NCBI RefSeq assembly: GCF_011734195.1
Contig: NZ_JAANTH010000001.1
Coordinates: forward strand, 992,001 to 1,056,000
From: Halobacterium sp. R2-5
GTDB taxonomy: Archaea > Halobacteriota > Halobacteria > Halobacteriales > Halobacteriaceae
Direction: 5' to 3'
Length of the DNA stretch: 64,000 bases
In this document: piece by piece, positions 9,249 through 17,879 of the stretch
How the letters are laid out: each line of letters begins with the position of its first letter
Position numbering within the stretch: the stretch's first letter is position 1
Translations under genes and position numbers: made by a program
The notes under the pieces: generated by a model
Told to the model about the DNA's origin: nothing
Seen by the model: the letters and a program-made list of their open reading frames with translations, nothing else
Databases searched by the model: none

Positions 9249-10565
9249 GTGGCATCGACGAGCGCTGCGACGGCTGCCGACGCGGCCCCGGGAGACGCGC
9301 GTCGCGCGGTCGCCGTGGTCGTCGGCGTGGTGTTCATCGACCTGCTCGGGTTCGGCATCATCATCCCCGTCCTCCCGTTCTACGTGCGCTCGTTCGGCGT
9401 CAGCGACGTCTTCATCGGACTGCTCGCGGCGTCGTACTCGCTGGCGCAGTTCTCCGCCGCGCCCGTCCTCGGGCGCGTCTCCGACGAGCGCGGCCGCCGT
9501 CCCGTCCTGATGCTGTCGGTCGGCGTCGCGGGCGTCGCGTGGCTCGTGTTCGGCTTCGCTTCGGAAGTCGGGGACGCAGTCGGGACGACGGCCGGCCTCG
9601 CGGTGCTGTTCGGCGCGCGGCTGCTCGCTGGCGGCGCGGGCGGGAACATCTCGGCGGCGCAGGCGTACATCGCGGACGTGACGCCGCCGGAGCGCCGCGC
9701 CGGCGCGCTCGGGCTCGTCGGCGCCGCGTTCGGCCTCGGGTTCGTGTTCGGGCCCGCCGTCGGCGGTCTGCTCGCCAGCGAGACGGCGGTGTCGGCCGCA
9801 CGCGCCGCTCTCCCCGCGTTCGTCCCCGTCACCCAGTTCTCGCTGCCGTGCTTCGCCGCCGCCGGCTTCTCGTTCCTCGCGCTGCTGGCCGCCGCGGTCG
9901 TGCTCGAAGAACCGGAGCGAACGCGCGGCCCCGCGGCGCGGACGACGTTCGTCGCGCAGTTCCGCTCGGCACTCGCCGACGCCGACCTCCGGCCGCTGGT
10001 CGTCTCCTTCTTCCTGACGTCGCTGGCGTTCACCGGCATCACGGTGATGTTCGTGCCGTTCGTCGCCGACTTCTTCGGCTACGGCGCGACGGAGGCCGCG
10101 ATGTTCCTCGCGTACATCGGCGCGCTCGGTATCGTGAACCAGGGCGTCCTCGTCGGCGCGCTCTCCCGGCGCTTCGGCCCCCGGCGCGTCGCTCGGGCGG
10201 GCGTCGTCTCGCTGTTCCTCGCGCTGCTCGTGCTCGCGGTCTCCCCGCTCGCCGGCACGCGCGCGCTGACCGCCGACGGGCCCGCGTGGCTGACCTCTGG
10301 GTTGGTCGTGTTGCTCGCGTTCGGCGCGCTGGTGTCGTTCGGGAACGGCGCCATCACGGTCGGGCTGGCGACGCTGGTCTCCGGGGCGGCGTCGACGGAC
10401 ACGCAGGGGTCGTCGTTCGGCGTCACGCAGAGCGCGGGGAGCCTCGGGCGGACCGTCGGCCCGCCGCTGGCCGCCGCCGCGTACGTCGTCGTCTACTGGT
10501 CGCCGTTCGTCGCGGGCGCGCTGCTGCTGGTGCCGGTCGGCGTCCTGCTGCGGACGCGGGCGTAG
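9249..10565 (+). CDS. MFS transporter (multidrug/tetracycline-efflux-like)
   Basis: 438-residue major facilitator protein with about 12 membrane segments. The motif A region between TM2 and TM3 reads GRVSDERGRRPVLM, typical of drug-H+ antiporters. An Arg/Glu central loop separates the two halves. The start is set at GTG 9249, giving a short N-terminal tail before TM1; in-frame upstream codons exist but give a basic extension. It follows pan by about 100 bases and its stop codon abuts the stop of the converging small gene exactly. Substrate unknown. Confidence 0.88.
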   Translation: MASTSAATAADAAPGDARRAVAVVVGVVFIDLLGFGIIIPVLPFYVRSFGVSDVFIGLLAASYSLAQFSAAPVLGRVSDERGRRPVLMLSVGVAGVAWLVFGFASEVGDAVGTTAGLAVLFGARLLAGGAGGNISAAQAYIADVTPPERRAGALGLVGAAFGLGFVFGPAVGGLLASETAVSAARAALPAFVPVTQFSLPCFAAAGFSFLALLAAAVVLEEPERTRGPAARTTFVAQFRSALADADLRPLVVSFFLTSLAFTGITVMFVPFVADFFGYGATEAAMFLAYIGALGIVNQGVLVGALSRRFGPRRVARAGVVSLFLALLVLAVSPLAGTRALTADGPAWLTSGLVVLLAFGALVSFGNGAITVGLATLVSGAASTDTQGSSFGVTQSAGSLGRTVGPPLAAAAYVVVYWSPFVAGALLLVPVGVLLRTRA

Positions 10566-10703
10566 CTACAGCAGCGTGAACGCCGCGTACGGCACGAGGA
10601 ACAGCAGGACGGTCATCACGGCGAGGACGAGGCCGTAGCTCGCGAACGTGGCCAGCGCGGTCACCCACGAGGGGTGCTCGAAGTCGGGGAGCGCCGCGGT
10701 CAT
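10566..10703 (-). CDS. Very small membrane protein (45 aa)
   Basis: 45-residue protein read from ATG 10703 to TAG. The first ~13 residues are polar (PDFEHPSW) and the rest is one or two hydrophobic segments ending in FLVPYAAFTLL. It resembles a short conserved haloarchaeal membrane protein of unknown role that I have seen in other genomes. Its stop codon immediately adjoins the MFS transporter stop on the other strand. The sequence composition (PDFxxPxWVTALA) looks conserved rather than random. No function is proposed. Confidence 0.65.
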   Translation of the reverse strand: MTAALPDFEHPSWVTALATFASYGLVLAVMTVLLFLVPYAAFTLL

Positions 10704-10741
10704 ACTCGCACGTCGCGGCGCCGCGACCTAAAAGTTCGCGT

Positions 10742-10936
10742 CTACACGATGTCGCCGATGCGCCGGGGCTCCCCGGACAGCGACGGGTCGTCCTCCACGA
10801 GCTTGAGCACCTCGTGGTCGGTGACCTCGTGGTAGTCCTTCTGTGTGGCCTCCTCGATGAGCGTCCGCTCCATCCTGAACTCGGTGCCTTCGTAGACGAC
10901 GTCGACGCCGTCGTCTTCGAACGAGAGCGCAGTCAT
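10742..10936 (-). CDS. DUF5800 family small protein
   Basis: 64-residue acidic soluble protein. The sequence, with DDGVDVVYEGTEF near the N-terminus and DPSLSGEPRRIGDIV at the C-terminus, matches my recollection of the haloarchaeal DUF5800 family. The start ATG 10936 follows directly on an intergenic promoter region shared with the divergent bactofilin-like gene. It could be cotranscribed with the small membrane protein 38 bases downstream. Function unknown. Confidence 0.82.
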   Translation of the reverse strand: MTALSFEDDGVDVVYEGTEFRMERTLIEEATQKDYHEVTDHEVLKLVEDDPSLSGEPRRIGDIV

Positions 10937-11002
10937 ACCCGCCGGTAGGCGACAGCCGGACAAAAGTCCGCCGTCCGACGCCCGGCGTGCGTTCTCGCGG
11001 GG

Positions 11003-11008
11003 TTTATT
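11003..11008 (+). promoter_or_regulatory. TATA-like box of the bactofilin-like gene
   Basis: TTTATT lies about 28 bases upstream of GTG 11033. This spacing is the reason for preferring that start over GTG 11012. Confidence 0.4.
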
Positions 11009-11032
11009 GGCGTGCGGGGTATTTGGACGGGT

Positions 11033-11878
11033 GTGCTCGGCCCGAACCCGATAGACGAACTCGTCGTGCCAGACGGTACCACCGTACAGGAGCACGACGT
11101 CGTGGTCGACGGCGACGTGCTCGTCGGCGGGCAGTCCACCGTCGAACTCGGGGTTCGCGGCCGCAGCGTCGTCGCGGGCGAACGGGTTTCGTTCGCGGGC
11201 GACATCGAGGCCGACGGCGACTGCCGGCTGGATATGTGGTGCGACGTCGACGGGAACGTCCTCGCCAGCGAGGACGCCTACCTCGGCGAGCGCGTCCACA
11301 TTACCGGCCGGCTGGTCGTCGGCGGTGACCTCGATATCGGCGACGACGTCGACATCGAGGAGGGGTTCGAGGCCTCGGGCTGGATCGTCATCCGGAACCC
11401 GATGCCCACGATCACGTTCTTCGTCGTCTACCTCACCCACCTCCTGCAGATCGGCGAGGAGGAGGAGGCCGAGGAGCTCGCCGCCGAATTCGCCGCAGAC
11501 GGCGACGCTCAGCCGCTGACGATTCCGCGCTCGGGCAGCGTCTCCGACGACGCGTGGCGGGTGTCGACGCCCGCGACCATCGGCGACGGCTGCCGGCTGC
11601 ACGGGAACATCCGCGCGACCAGCATCGACGTCGGCGCGGAGAACAACATCTTCGGCAGCCTGCGTGCCCAGGACGACGTCAGCGTCGACTCGGACACGAA
11701 GATTCACGGCGACGTCACCACACGCGACGGCGACGTGCGCATCGAAGCCGACGCCACCGTCCTCGGCGACGTCTCCGGGCAGGACGTCCACGTCCACCCG
11801 GACGCCGACGTGGACGGCGTCATCCGGGCCCGCGGCGAGATGCACCTCGGCAGCCGCGCGGACCGCGACCCCGAATAG
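11033..11878 (+). CDS. Bactofilin-like polymer-forming protein
   Basis: 281-residue protein rich in short beta repeats of the form VxxDGDVxxxxD/GDVxxGxDVxVxxDAxVxGDV, the pattern of a bactofilin-type right-handed beta-helix (polymer-forming cytoskeletal family). A central segment with one hydrophobic stretch (about residues 120-145, PTITFFVVYLTHLL) splits two beta-helical halves. The start is GTG 11033, based on promoter spacing; GTG 11012 would add seven residues. Bactofilins polymerise into membrane-associated scaffolds in bacteria; an equivalent role here is inference. The central hydrophobic segment is unusual and could tether the protein to the membrane. Confidence 0.75.
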   Translation: MLGPNPIDELVVPDGTTVQEHDVVVDGDVLVGGQSTVELGVRGRSVVAGERVSFAGDIEADGDCRLDMWCDVDGNVLASEDAYLGERVHITGRLVVGGDLDIGDDVDIEEGFEASGWIVIRNPMPTITFFVVYLTHLLQIGEEEEAEELAAEFAADGDAQPLTIPRSGSVSDDAWRVSTPATIGDGCRLHGNIRATSIDVGAENNIFGSLRAQDDVSVDSDTKIHGDVTTRDGDVRIEADATVLGDVSGQDVHVHPDADVDGVIRARGEMHLGSRADRDPE

Positions 11879-11982
11879 TTCAGTCGGTTTCTCGACCTGT
11901 CCCGGGCCGCCGGCTACCCGCTCGTCGGTCGCTCCCTCCTGTTCCTCGCGATTGGAAGCGCCCCGACGTGCCAGCGCGCCGA

Positions 11983-13050
11983 TTAACTCTCGCGCTCGTC
12001 GTCGAACGGGTCCTCGACCTCGCCGGCGATGGCTTCCAGCGCGTCCGTGACCGTGACGAGCCCGACGACGCGGTCGTCCTCGTCGGTGACGAACGCCAGC
12101 TCCTGGCGTTCCGACTGGAAGCGGTCGATGGCGTCACTGACGGGTAGCGACGCCGGGAGCGTCATCGGCGGCTGGGCGACGTCCCCGAGCGTGTCCTCGC
12201 CCGACCGGAGGTCGTCGAGGTCGCGGAACACCTCCGGCAGGTAGACGATGCCGCGGAAGTCGTCCAGGGTCTCGCCGACCAGCGGGTACCGGACGTGGGG
12301 GGTCTCGCTCATCCGTTCGAGGTTCTCCTCGAGGCCGACTGCCGCCGACAGCGCGACCACGTCGTCGGCGTCGACCATCACGCTCTCGACGGGCATCTGG
12401 TCGATGTCGAGCGCGCCCAGGACTTCCTCGCGGCGCTCCCGGGAGAGGTCGGACTCGCCGAGCACGGACCCGAGGCGGTTCCGGAGGTCGGCGCGCGACT
12501 CGATGACGTCCTCCTCGGTTTCGAGCCACGCGCCCGTCATCTCGACGCCGAACAGCTTCAGCGTGGCCTTCGCGATGCCGTCGCCGAGCTTGATGATCGG
12601 CGAGATGGCGAAGTGGAACCAGTACAGCGGCCCGGCGCCGTACTTGGAGACGAACCGCGAGCGCTCCACGCCGAGGTAGGTCGGCGTCTGTTCGCCGTGC
12701 GTGAGGTGGACGAGGTTGATGATGAGGAACGCGAGGACGGCGCCGCCGCCGACCGAGGCAAGCACGGTGTTCCGGAACACCGGCTCGAAGATGGCCGCGA
12801 GCGCCGGCTCGGCGACGATACCGACCGCAATCGAGGACGCCGTGATGCCGACTTGACACGTGGTGAGGTAGAGTTCGAGGTCGTTGGTCATCTCCCACGC
12901 GCGCTCCAGGGAGGGGTTGCCGTCGACGAACTCCGCCTCGGTGAACTGGCGGGCGCGAGTCAGCGCGAACTCGATTGCGACGAAGAAGCCGTTCGCGAGA
13001 ATCAGCCCGATCCCCGCGACGAGGCGGATCGTGACCTCTAGGGTGTTCAT
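11983..13050 (-). CDS. CNNM/CorC-type membrane protein with CBS pair
   Basis: 355 residues. The N-terminal ~190 residues carry three to four membrane segments of a CNNM (DUF21) domain, including GFFVAIEFALTRAR and a later amphipathic portion. The C-terminal ~140 residues form two CBS domains, with VESVMVDADDVVAL and VTDEDDRVVGLVTVTDALE. The usual C-terminal CorC/HlyC transporter-associated domain is missing, so it is a short version. CNNM proteins are linked to Mg2+ or Co2+ efflux; CBS domains sense adenosine nucleotides. The start ATG 13050 precedes TM1 directly. About 100 bases without a gene separate it from the bactofilin-like gene. Confidence 0.9.
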   Translation of the reverse strand: MNTLEVTIRLVAGIGLILANGFFVAIEFALTRARQFTEAEFVDGNPSLERAWEMTNDLELYLTTCQVGITASSIAVGIVAEPALAAIFEPVFRNTVLASVGGGAVLAFLIINLVHLTHGEQTPTYLGVERSRFVSKYGAGPLYWFHFAISPIIKLGDGIAKATLKLFGVEMTGAWLETEEDVIESRADLRNRLGSVLGESDLSRERREEVLGALDIDQMPVESVMVDADDVVALSAAVGLEENLERMSETPHVRYPLVGETLDDFRGIVYLPEVFRDLDDLRSGEDTLGDVAQPPMTLPASLPVSDAIDRFQSERQELAFVTDEDDRVVGLVTVTDALEAIAGEVEDPFDDERES

Positions 13051-13144
13051 CGTCCGGTGGTTCCGCTGGACGCCGAATATCCCTTGTGGTGGCGCGGGTC
13101 GCCGGACCGAAAGCCATTCTTCCGCGCTCGCGCTACCCCGTGGT

Positions 13145-14326
13145 ATGCTCTCTATCGCGCTTGCCGGGAAGCCGAACGCCGGCAAGTCGACGTTCTACAC
13201 CGCCGCGACGCGCTCGGAGGTGGACGTCGCGAACTACCCGTTCACCACTATCGACGCGAACCGGGGCGTGACCCACGTTCGCACAGAGTGTCCGTGTCTG
13301 GAGCGCGAGGAGCGCTGCGGCCACGAGCACTGCCACGACGGCAAGCGCTACGTCCCCGTCGAACTGCTGGACGTGGCGGGCCTCGTACCGGGCGCCCACG
13401 AGGGCCGGGGCCTCGGCAACCAGTTCCTCGACGAGCTGTCGAACGCGGACGTCATCGTGAACGTCGTCGACGCGTCGGGCGCGACCGACGAGGAGGGAGA
13501 ACCGGTCGAAATCGGCGAGCACGACCCCATCGAGGACATCGACTTCGTCGAGGAGGAGATGGACCTCTGGCTGGCGGGCATCGTCGAGGACAACTGGGAG
13601 AGCGTCGAGCGGGCGTCCCGGTCGCCGGGATTCGACATCGAGGAGGCCGTCACGGACATGATGACGGGCTTCGGTGCGAGCGAGTACCAGGTCGCGGGCG
13701 TCCTCCGGGACATCGACTACCCCGAGGACCCGATCCAGTGGACCGACGAGGACCGCGAGGCGCTCGCCCGAGGGGTCCGCGAACGCACGAAGCCCATCGT
13801 CGTCGTCGCGAACAAGGTCGACGTCGCGCCCGAGGAGAACGTCCAGCGACTGCTCGACCTCGACAAGCCCGTGGTTCCCGCGACCGCGCAGGGCGAGCTC
13901 GCGCTCCGCCGCGGCGTCGACGCGGGCTTCCTCGACTACGACCCCGGCGACGAGGACTTCGAGGTGACGGGCGAGGTCAGCGACGGCCAGCGCGACGCCC
14001 TCGACGACCTCCGCGAGACGATGGCCGAGTACGGCGGCACGGGCGTCCAGGCGGCGCTGAACCACGCGGTCTACGACCTGCTCGACATGGTCACCGCGTA
14101 CCCCGTGCAGGACCAGTCGAAGTGGACCGACGCGAAGGGCAACGTCCTCCCCGACGCGTTCCTCTTAGAGAACGGCTCGACGCCCGTGGACCTCGCGTAC
14201 GCCGTCCACTCGGACATCGGCGACGGCTACCTCCACGCGGTGAACGCCAAGACGAACCGGGAGGTCGGCGAGAGCTACGAACTGGAGGAGGGCGACGTCG
14301 TGAAGATCGTCTCCACCGCGAAGTAG
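13145..14326 (+). CDS. DRG/Obg-like (YchF-type) GTPase with TGS domain
   Basis: 393-residue P-loop GTPase of the Obg-HflX superfamily. G1 is GKPNAGKST near the N-terminus, G3 is DVAGL followed by GAHEGRGLGNQF, and G4 is NKVD near residue 222. A Cys/His-rich insertion (CPCLEREERCGHEHCH) sits between G2 and G3, which may bind metal. The C-terminus is a TGS domain (VDLAYAVHSDIGDGYLHAVN). Archaeal homologues are annotated as redox-regulated ATPase YchF and thought to act at the ribosome. Divergent from the CNNM gene. Confidence 0.93.
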   Translation: MLSIALAGKPNAGKSTFYTAATRSEVDVANYPFTTIDANRGVTHVRTECPCLEREERCGHEHCHDGKRYVPVELLDVAGLVPGAHEGRGLGNQFLDELSNADVIVNVVDASGATDEEGEPVEIGEHDPIEDIDFVEEEMDLWLAGIVEDNWESVERASRSPGFDIEEAVTDMMTGFGASEYQVAGVLRDIDYPEDPIQWTDEDREALARGVRERTKPIVVVANKVDVAPEENVQRLLDLDKPVVPATAQGELALRRGVDAGFLDYDPGDEDFEVTGEVSDGQRDALDDLRETMAEYGGTGVQAALNHAVYDLLDMVTAYPVQDQSKWTDAKGNVLPDAFLLENGSTPVDLAYAVHSDIGDGYLHAVNAKTNREVGESYELEEGDVVKIVSTAK

Positions 14327-14356
14327 CGGAACCGGTCGGGCAGTCTTCAGCCGGAC

Positions 14357-14782
14357 TTACGACTCGTCCGGGGTGAGCGACAACCCCAGCTGGTCGCAGA
14401 CGTCTTCGAGCACGGACACCACGGACTTACTCTGGGCCGATTCCGAACCCCAGTCCCACCTCAGTGAACTCAACCCGGTCGCGCCGCCGCCGACTATCAC
14501 CGTCACGGACGCCCGGTCGCTGGCTTCCTGCTCGAAGACAATCGTCGTTTGGAGGTCCGAGTTCGTCCGGAGGTAGTACTGCTCCACGACGATGACTTCG
14601 AACCCGTCGCCGGCGTGTCTCAGTACGGATGTCGCGTCCCGCTCCTCCGAGTCCCCGTACAGTGACCCGCCCAGCTGTACCGTTTTCTCGTCTCTCTCGC
14701 CGGCCCGACGGAGCTCGTCGTACAGTGAGTCCGGTAGCTCTCCGACCGCCGTTCCGCGTACTTCCAGCGCCTTCCGATTCAT
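14357..14782 (-). CDS. Uncharacterised protein (possibly DUF6054-like)
   Basis: 141-residue soluble alpha/beta protein without signal or TM segments. The central strands IVVEQYYLRTNSDLQTTIV and the Gly-rich GGGATGLSSLRWDWGS recall DUF6054, a small family of unknown function, but I am not confident. ATG 14782 is preferred over GTG 14842 because a TATA-like box (revcomp of GGTAAAACC, about 14810-14818) lies between them. Its base composition is visibly less GC-rich than its neighbours, which may indicate a more recent arrival. It converges with the GTPase gene. Confidence 0.6.
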   Translation of the reverse strand: MNRKALEVRGTAVGELPDSLYDELRRAGERDEKTVQLGGSLYGDSEERDATSVLRHAGDGFEVIVVEQYYLRTNSDLQTTIVFEQEASDRASVTVIVGGGATGLSSLRWDWGSESAQSKSVVSVLEDVCDQLGLSLTPDES

Positions 14783-14901
14783 TGCCACTGCGTTCCATCC
14801 ATACTGGGGTAAAACCACCTCCCTCGTTGCGAATCGGCTCACGGAGCGGCCGAACGTTGCGAACGTTCACTCAGCGTGCCGACTGAAGAACCCGTATCCC
14901 G

Positions 14902-15684
14902 CTACTCGCTGGCCGACGCGACGAACGCGCCGGCGACGCGGTCGACTTCGAACGCGTCGTCGCCGGTTCTCTCGCGGAACGCGTCCTCCAGCGCGAACGC
15001 GTCCGCGCCCTCGAAGCCGGGCAGCGAGAGCAGGTACGCGACCACCGGCTCCGGCTTCGTGATGCGGAGCGTGTGCTCGACGTCCCGGCGCTCGACGTCC
15101 GAGAACGCCTCACGGAGCTGTGCGGCGCCGTTCTCCAGCGTGAACCCCGACGCGTCCGGGAGCGTCCCGTACGACTCGGCGACGTCGAACACCTCCCGCA
15201 GGTCGGCCTCGCCGTTCGCCGCGGCGTACAGCGTCCCGTCGGCCTTCAGCACGCGCCGGATTTCTCGCAGGGCCTGTTCGCGGTCGGCGTCCGTGAGGTG
15301 CGAGAGCACGAAGTGCGCCGTCACGGCGTCGAACGTGTCCTCGGGGTACGGAATCTCGCGGGCGTCGACGGCGTCGAAGTCGAACTCGCGGTCGACGTCC
15401 TCCAGGGCCTCCATCGCGTCCATCACCATCCCCGGGTAGTTGTCCGTCACCGTGACGTCCCAGCCCGCGGGAATCCGGTCGGCGTTGGCGGTCCAGAGCG
15501 CGCCGTGGCCGGCGCCCAGCGACAGCACCGTCGCATTCTCGGGCAGGTCGAACTGGTCGAACAGCCACTCGTGGACGGATTTCTCGGCGGTCGAGAAGCG
15601 CGCGTGCAAGACCTGTCGGGCGGCGAGGTTCGACGCGTCCGCGTACTGGTCGGCGAGCGCGTCGTCGTCCTGCCAGGCGTCCAT
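14902..15684 (-). CDS. Class I SAM-dependent methyltransferase
   Basis: 260 residues. The Rossmann-type SAM site is VLSLGAGHGALW near residue 54 (motif I, GxGxG variant LGAGHG), with the acidic residue after strand 2 in VTVTDNYPGM, DAREIPYPEDTFDAV as motif III, and a C-terminal lid. The HFVLSHLTD segment matches Methyltransf_11/25-type enzymes acting on small molecules or lipids. The substrate cannot be told. It lies just downstream of UbiA on the same strand (about 50 bases), so a role in lipid or quinone methylation is possible but unproven. Confidence 0.88.
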   Translation of the reverse strand: MDAWQDDDALADQYADASNLAARQVLHARFSTAEKSVHEWLFDQFDLPENATVLSLGAGHGALWTANADRIPAGWDVTVTDNYPGMVMDAMEALEDVDREFDFDAVDAREIPYPEDTFDAVTAHFVLSHLTDADREQALREIRRVLKADGTLYAAANGEADLREVFDVAESYGTLPDASGFTLENGAAQLREAFSDVERRDVEHTLRITKPEPVVAYLLSLPGFEGADAFALEDAFRERTGDDAFEVDRVAGAFVASASE

Positions 15685-15732
15685 GGCCGGTCTGTCGCCG
15701 CGCCCGCCCTTCAGAACACCGCTCTCGCCCGG

Positions 15733-16584
15733 CTACGAGAGCGGGCGGAACCACACCGCCGCGACCAGCACCGCGAGGAAGACGTAGCAGCCCCGCACGA
15801 GCAGCATCGTCGCGATAGTGGGGTCGGCGCGCGCCGCGAACGCCGCGACCACGGCGAACGCGGCCACGGCGACGACGGCGCTCGGCGGGAACACCGAGAG
15901 CGCGGCGAGCGCCGCGACGGCGACCATCGCGGCCGCCATCAGGCCGTACGCGAGCCGGCGCGCGCCCGGCTTCCCGAGCACGACGGCGACGCTGCGCTTC
16001 CCGATGGAGCTGTCGTAGTCGTAGTCCTGGGCGTCGTCGACGACCTTCACGCCGGAGAGCAACACGAGCAGCACGCCCGCGAACGCCACCGGCCGGACGG
16101 CCAGCGACCCGACCTGCGCGTAGTAGCCGCCGAGCAGCGAGACCGCGATGCCGAGCGGGTAGCCCGTCGTCGTCGTCACGGGGTTCGTGTCGAGCTGGGG
16201 CGCGTGGTGGTACGCGATGAGCCACGCGGGCACGGCGAGCGCGGCCGCGCCCGGTCCGACGAGCCACCAGAGCGCGGCGGCACACGCGAAGAACGCCACG
16301 GACGCTGCGCGGATGGCGACCCGACAGCCCGCGGCGGTGAGCGGGTGGTCGTCGTCCTCGCCGCGCACGTGGAAGTCCACGAAGCCGTCCTTCACGTGCG
16401 CCGTGTAGACAGCGAAGAACATAGCGGCGACGTGGACGCCCGCGACGCCCAGCGAGAACTCGCCGGCGAGCACGGCGCCGAACCCCGACGCCGCCAGCGG
16501 CGGCAGCATGAAGACCGGGTGGATCTGGGACGTCAGCGCCGCGGCCGTCGCGCGAGCCCCCTCGCCGTGGCGTGCCACGTGCAT
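15733..16584 (-). CDS. UbiA-family prenyltransferase
   Basis: 283-residue polytopic membrane enzyme that would transfer an isoprenoid chain to an acceptor. About eight membrane segments are visible. The second Asp-rich motif is clear: VKVVDDAQDYDYDSSIGKRS. The first motif, normally NDxxDxxxD, appears here as AHVKDGFVDFHVRGEDDDH, so it is divergent. ATG 16584 gives a short tail (HVARHGEG) before TM1, like homologues; upstream in-frame ATGs at 16611 and 16632 are possible. The acceptor (quinone head group or archaeal lipid precursor) cannot be assigned. Confidence 0.86.
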   Translation of the reverse strand: MHVARHGEGARATAAALTSQIHPVFMLPPLAASGFGAVLAGEFSLGVAGVHVAAMFFAVYTAHVKDGFVDFHVRGEDDDHPLTAAGCRVAIRAASVAFFACAAALWWLVGPGAAALAVPAWLIAYHHAPQLDTNPVTTTTGYPLGIAVSLLGGYYAQVGSLAVRPVAFAGVLLVLLSGVKVVDDAQDYDYDSSIGKRSVAVVLGKPGARRLAYGLMAAAMVAVAALAALSVFPPSAVVAVAAFAVVAAFAARADPTIATMLLVRGCYVFLAVLVAAVWFRPLS

Positions 16585-16654
16585 ACACACACCAACGGCC
16601 GCGTGCCGCATAACTGTCAGGGCACGAACCACCCGGGGTCCAGCGGAGCCGCCG

Positions 16655-17776
16655 TTACCGCAGGGCGTTCGTCGCCGCGCGCATCACGTCCAGCGCCTCG
16701 CGGAGCTGCTCGGTGTCCGTCGCGTACGAGATGCGGGCGTACCCCTCGCCGTGCTCGCCGAACGCGTCACCGGGCACGACGACGACGCCGCGGTCGAGCA
16801 CCTCGTCGACCCAGCCCTCGGGCACCTTCGGCATCGCGTAGAACGCGCCCTCCGGTTTGGGGACGTCCAGCCCCATGTCTTCGAGGCCGTCGAGCACGAG
16901 GTCGCGGCGCTCCTCGAAGGACGCCACCATCTCGCCGACGACGTCCTGCGGGCCCGTGAGCGCGGCCTCGGCGGCGTACTGGGCGGGCGCGCTCGCGCAG
17001 GCCTGCGAGTACTGGTGGACGCGCAGCATCCGCTCGGCGCGGCGCTCGCTGGCGGCGACCCAGCCGAGCCGCCACCCCGTCATCGAGTACGTCTTCGAGC
17101 ACGCGTTCACCACGACGACGTTGTCCGTCTCCGCGAACTCCAGCGGCGAGCGGTGCTCGCCGTCGAAGACGATGTGCTCGTACACCTCGTCGGAGATACA
17201 GAGCACGTCGTGCTCGTCGGCGATGCGCGCGAACTCCCGCATGTCCTCCGGGGACTGTACCGCGCCCGTCGGGTTCGCGGGCGAGTTCACGACGAACGCC
17301 GCGGTGTCCTCGGTGATGTGCTCCTCGACGGTCGCGGGGTCGAGCGTGAGGTCCTCGCGCAGCGGCAGGCCGACCGGCTCGCCGCCCGCGATTCGCGTGA
17401 GCGCGTCGTAGGAGACGAACCCCGGGTCCGGGAACAGCACTTCCTCGCCGGCGTCGACGTGGGCCTCCAGCGCGAGGTGGAGCGCCTCGCTCCCGCCGGA
17501 CGTCGCAATCACGCCCTCCGGTGCCACGTCGACGCCGTTGTCGCGGGCGTGCTTCTGGACGATGGCGTCCACGAGGTCGGGCGTCCCGCGGTTGGACGTG
17601 TACGCGTCCGCCTTCCCCGCCTCGATGGCGTCGACGGCGGCCTGCCGTGCGTGCTCGGGCGTCGGGAAGTCGGGCTGGCCGAGTCCGAGGTTGATGGCGT
17701 CCTCGCCGGCCGCCTCGAACACTTCCCGGATGCCGCTGATGGAGATGGCTTCGACTCGCTGGGAGAACTCCGTCAT
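16655..17776 (-). CDS. PLP-dependent class I aminotransferase
   Basis: 373 residues, fold type I aminotransferase of the aspartate/aromatic (subgroup I-gamma) kind. Key residues are N168 in NSPANPTG, D196 and Y199 in SDEVYE, and the Schiff-base lysine K228 in ACSKTYSMTGWRLGW; the substrate-carboxylate arginine is in GYARISYA near the C-terminus. ATG 17776 gives the usual N-terminus ahead of VEAISISGIREVFE. A longer open frame upstream would overlap the divergent gene and is not protein-like. Amino-acid substrate not determinable. Separated by 100 bases from the divergent luciferase-like gene. Confidence 0.94.
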   Translation of the reverse strand: MTEFSQRVEAISISGIREVFEAAGEDAINLGLGQPDFPTPEHARQAAVDAIEAGKADAYTSNRGTPDLVDAIVQKHARDNGVDVAPEGVIATSGGSEALHLALEAHVDAGEEVLFPDPGFVSYDALTRIAGGEPVGLPLREDLTLDPATVEEHITEDTAAFVVNSPANPTGAVQSPEDMREFARIADEHDVLCISDEVYEHIVFDGEHRSPLEFAETDNVVVVNACSKTYSMTGWRLGWVAASERRAERMLRVHQYSQACASAPAQYAAEAALTGPQDVVGEMVASFEERRDLVLDGLEDMGLDVPKPEGAFYAMPKVPEGWVDEVLDRGVVVVPGDAFGEHGEGYARISYATDTEQLREALDVMRAATNALR

Positions 17777-17879
17777 ACGTTCGAGCGGTACTGCGGCCGC
17801 CATAACTCTACTCCTGTCGACCCGCCACGAGGACTGCTGGGAGCCGAACCGTTTTCTCCCGCAGACCACGAACCAGCGT

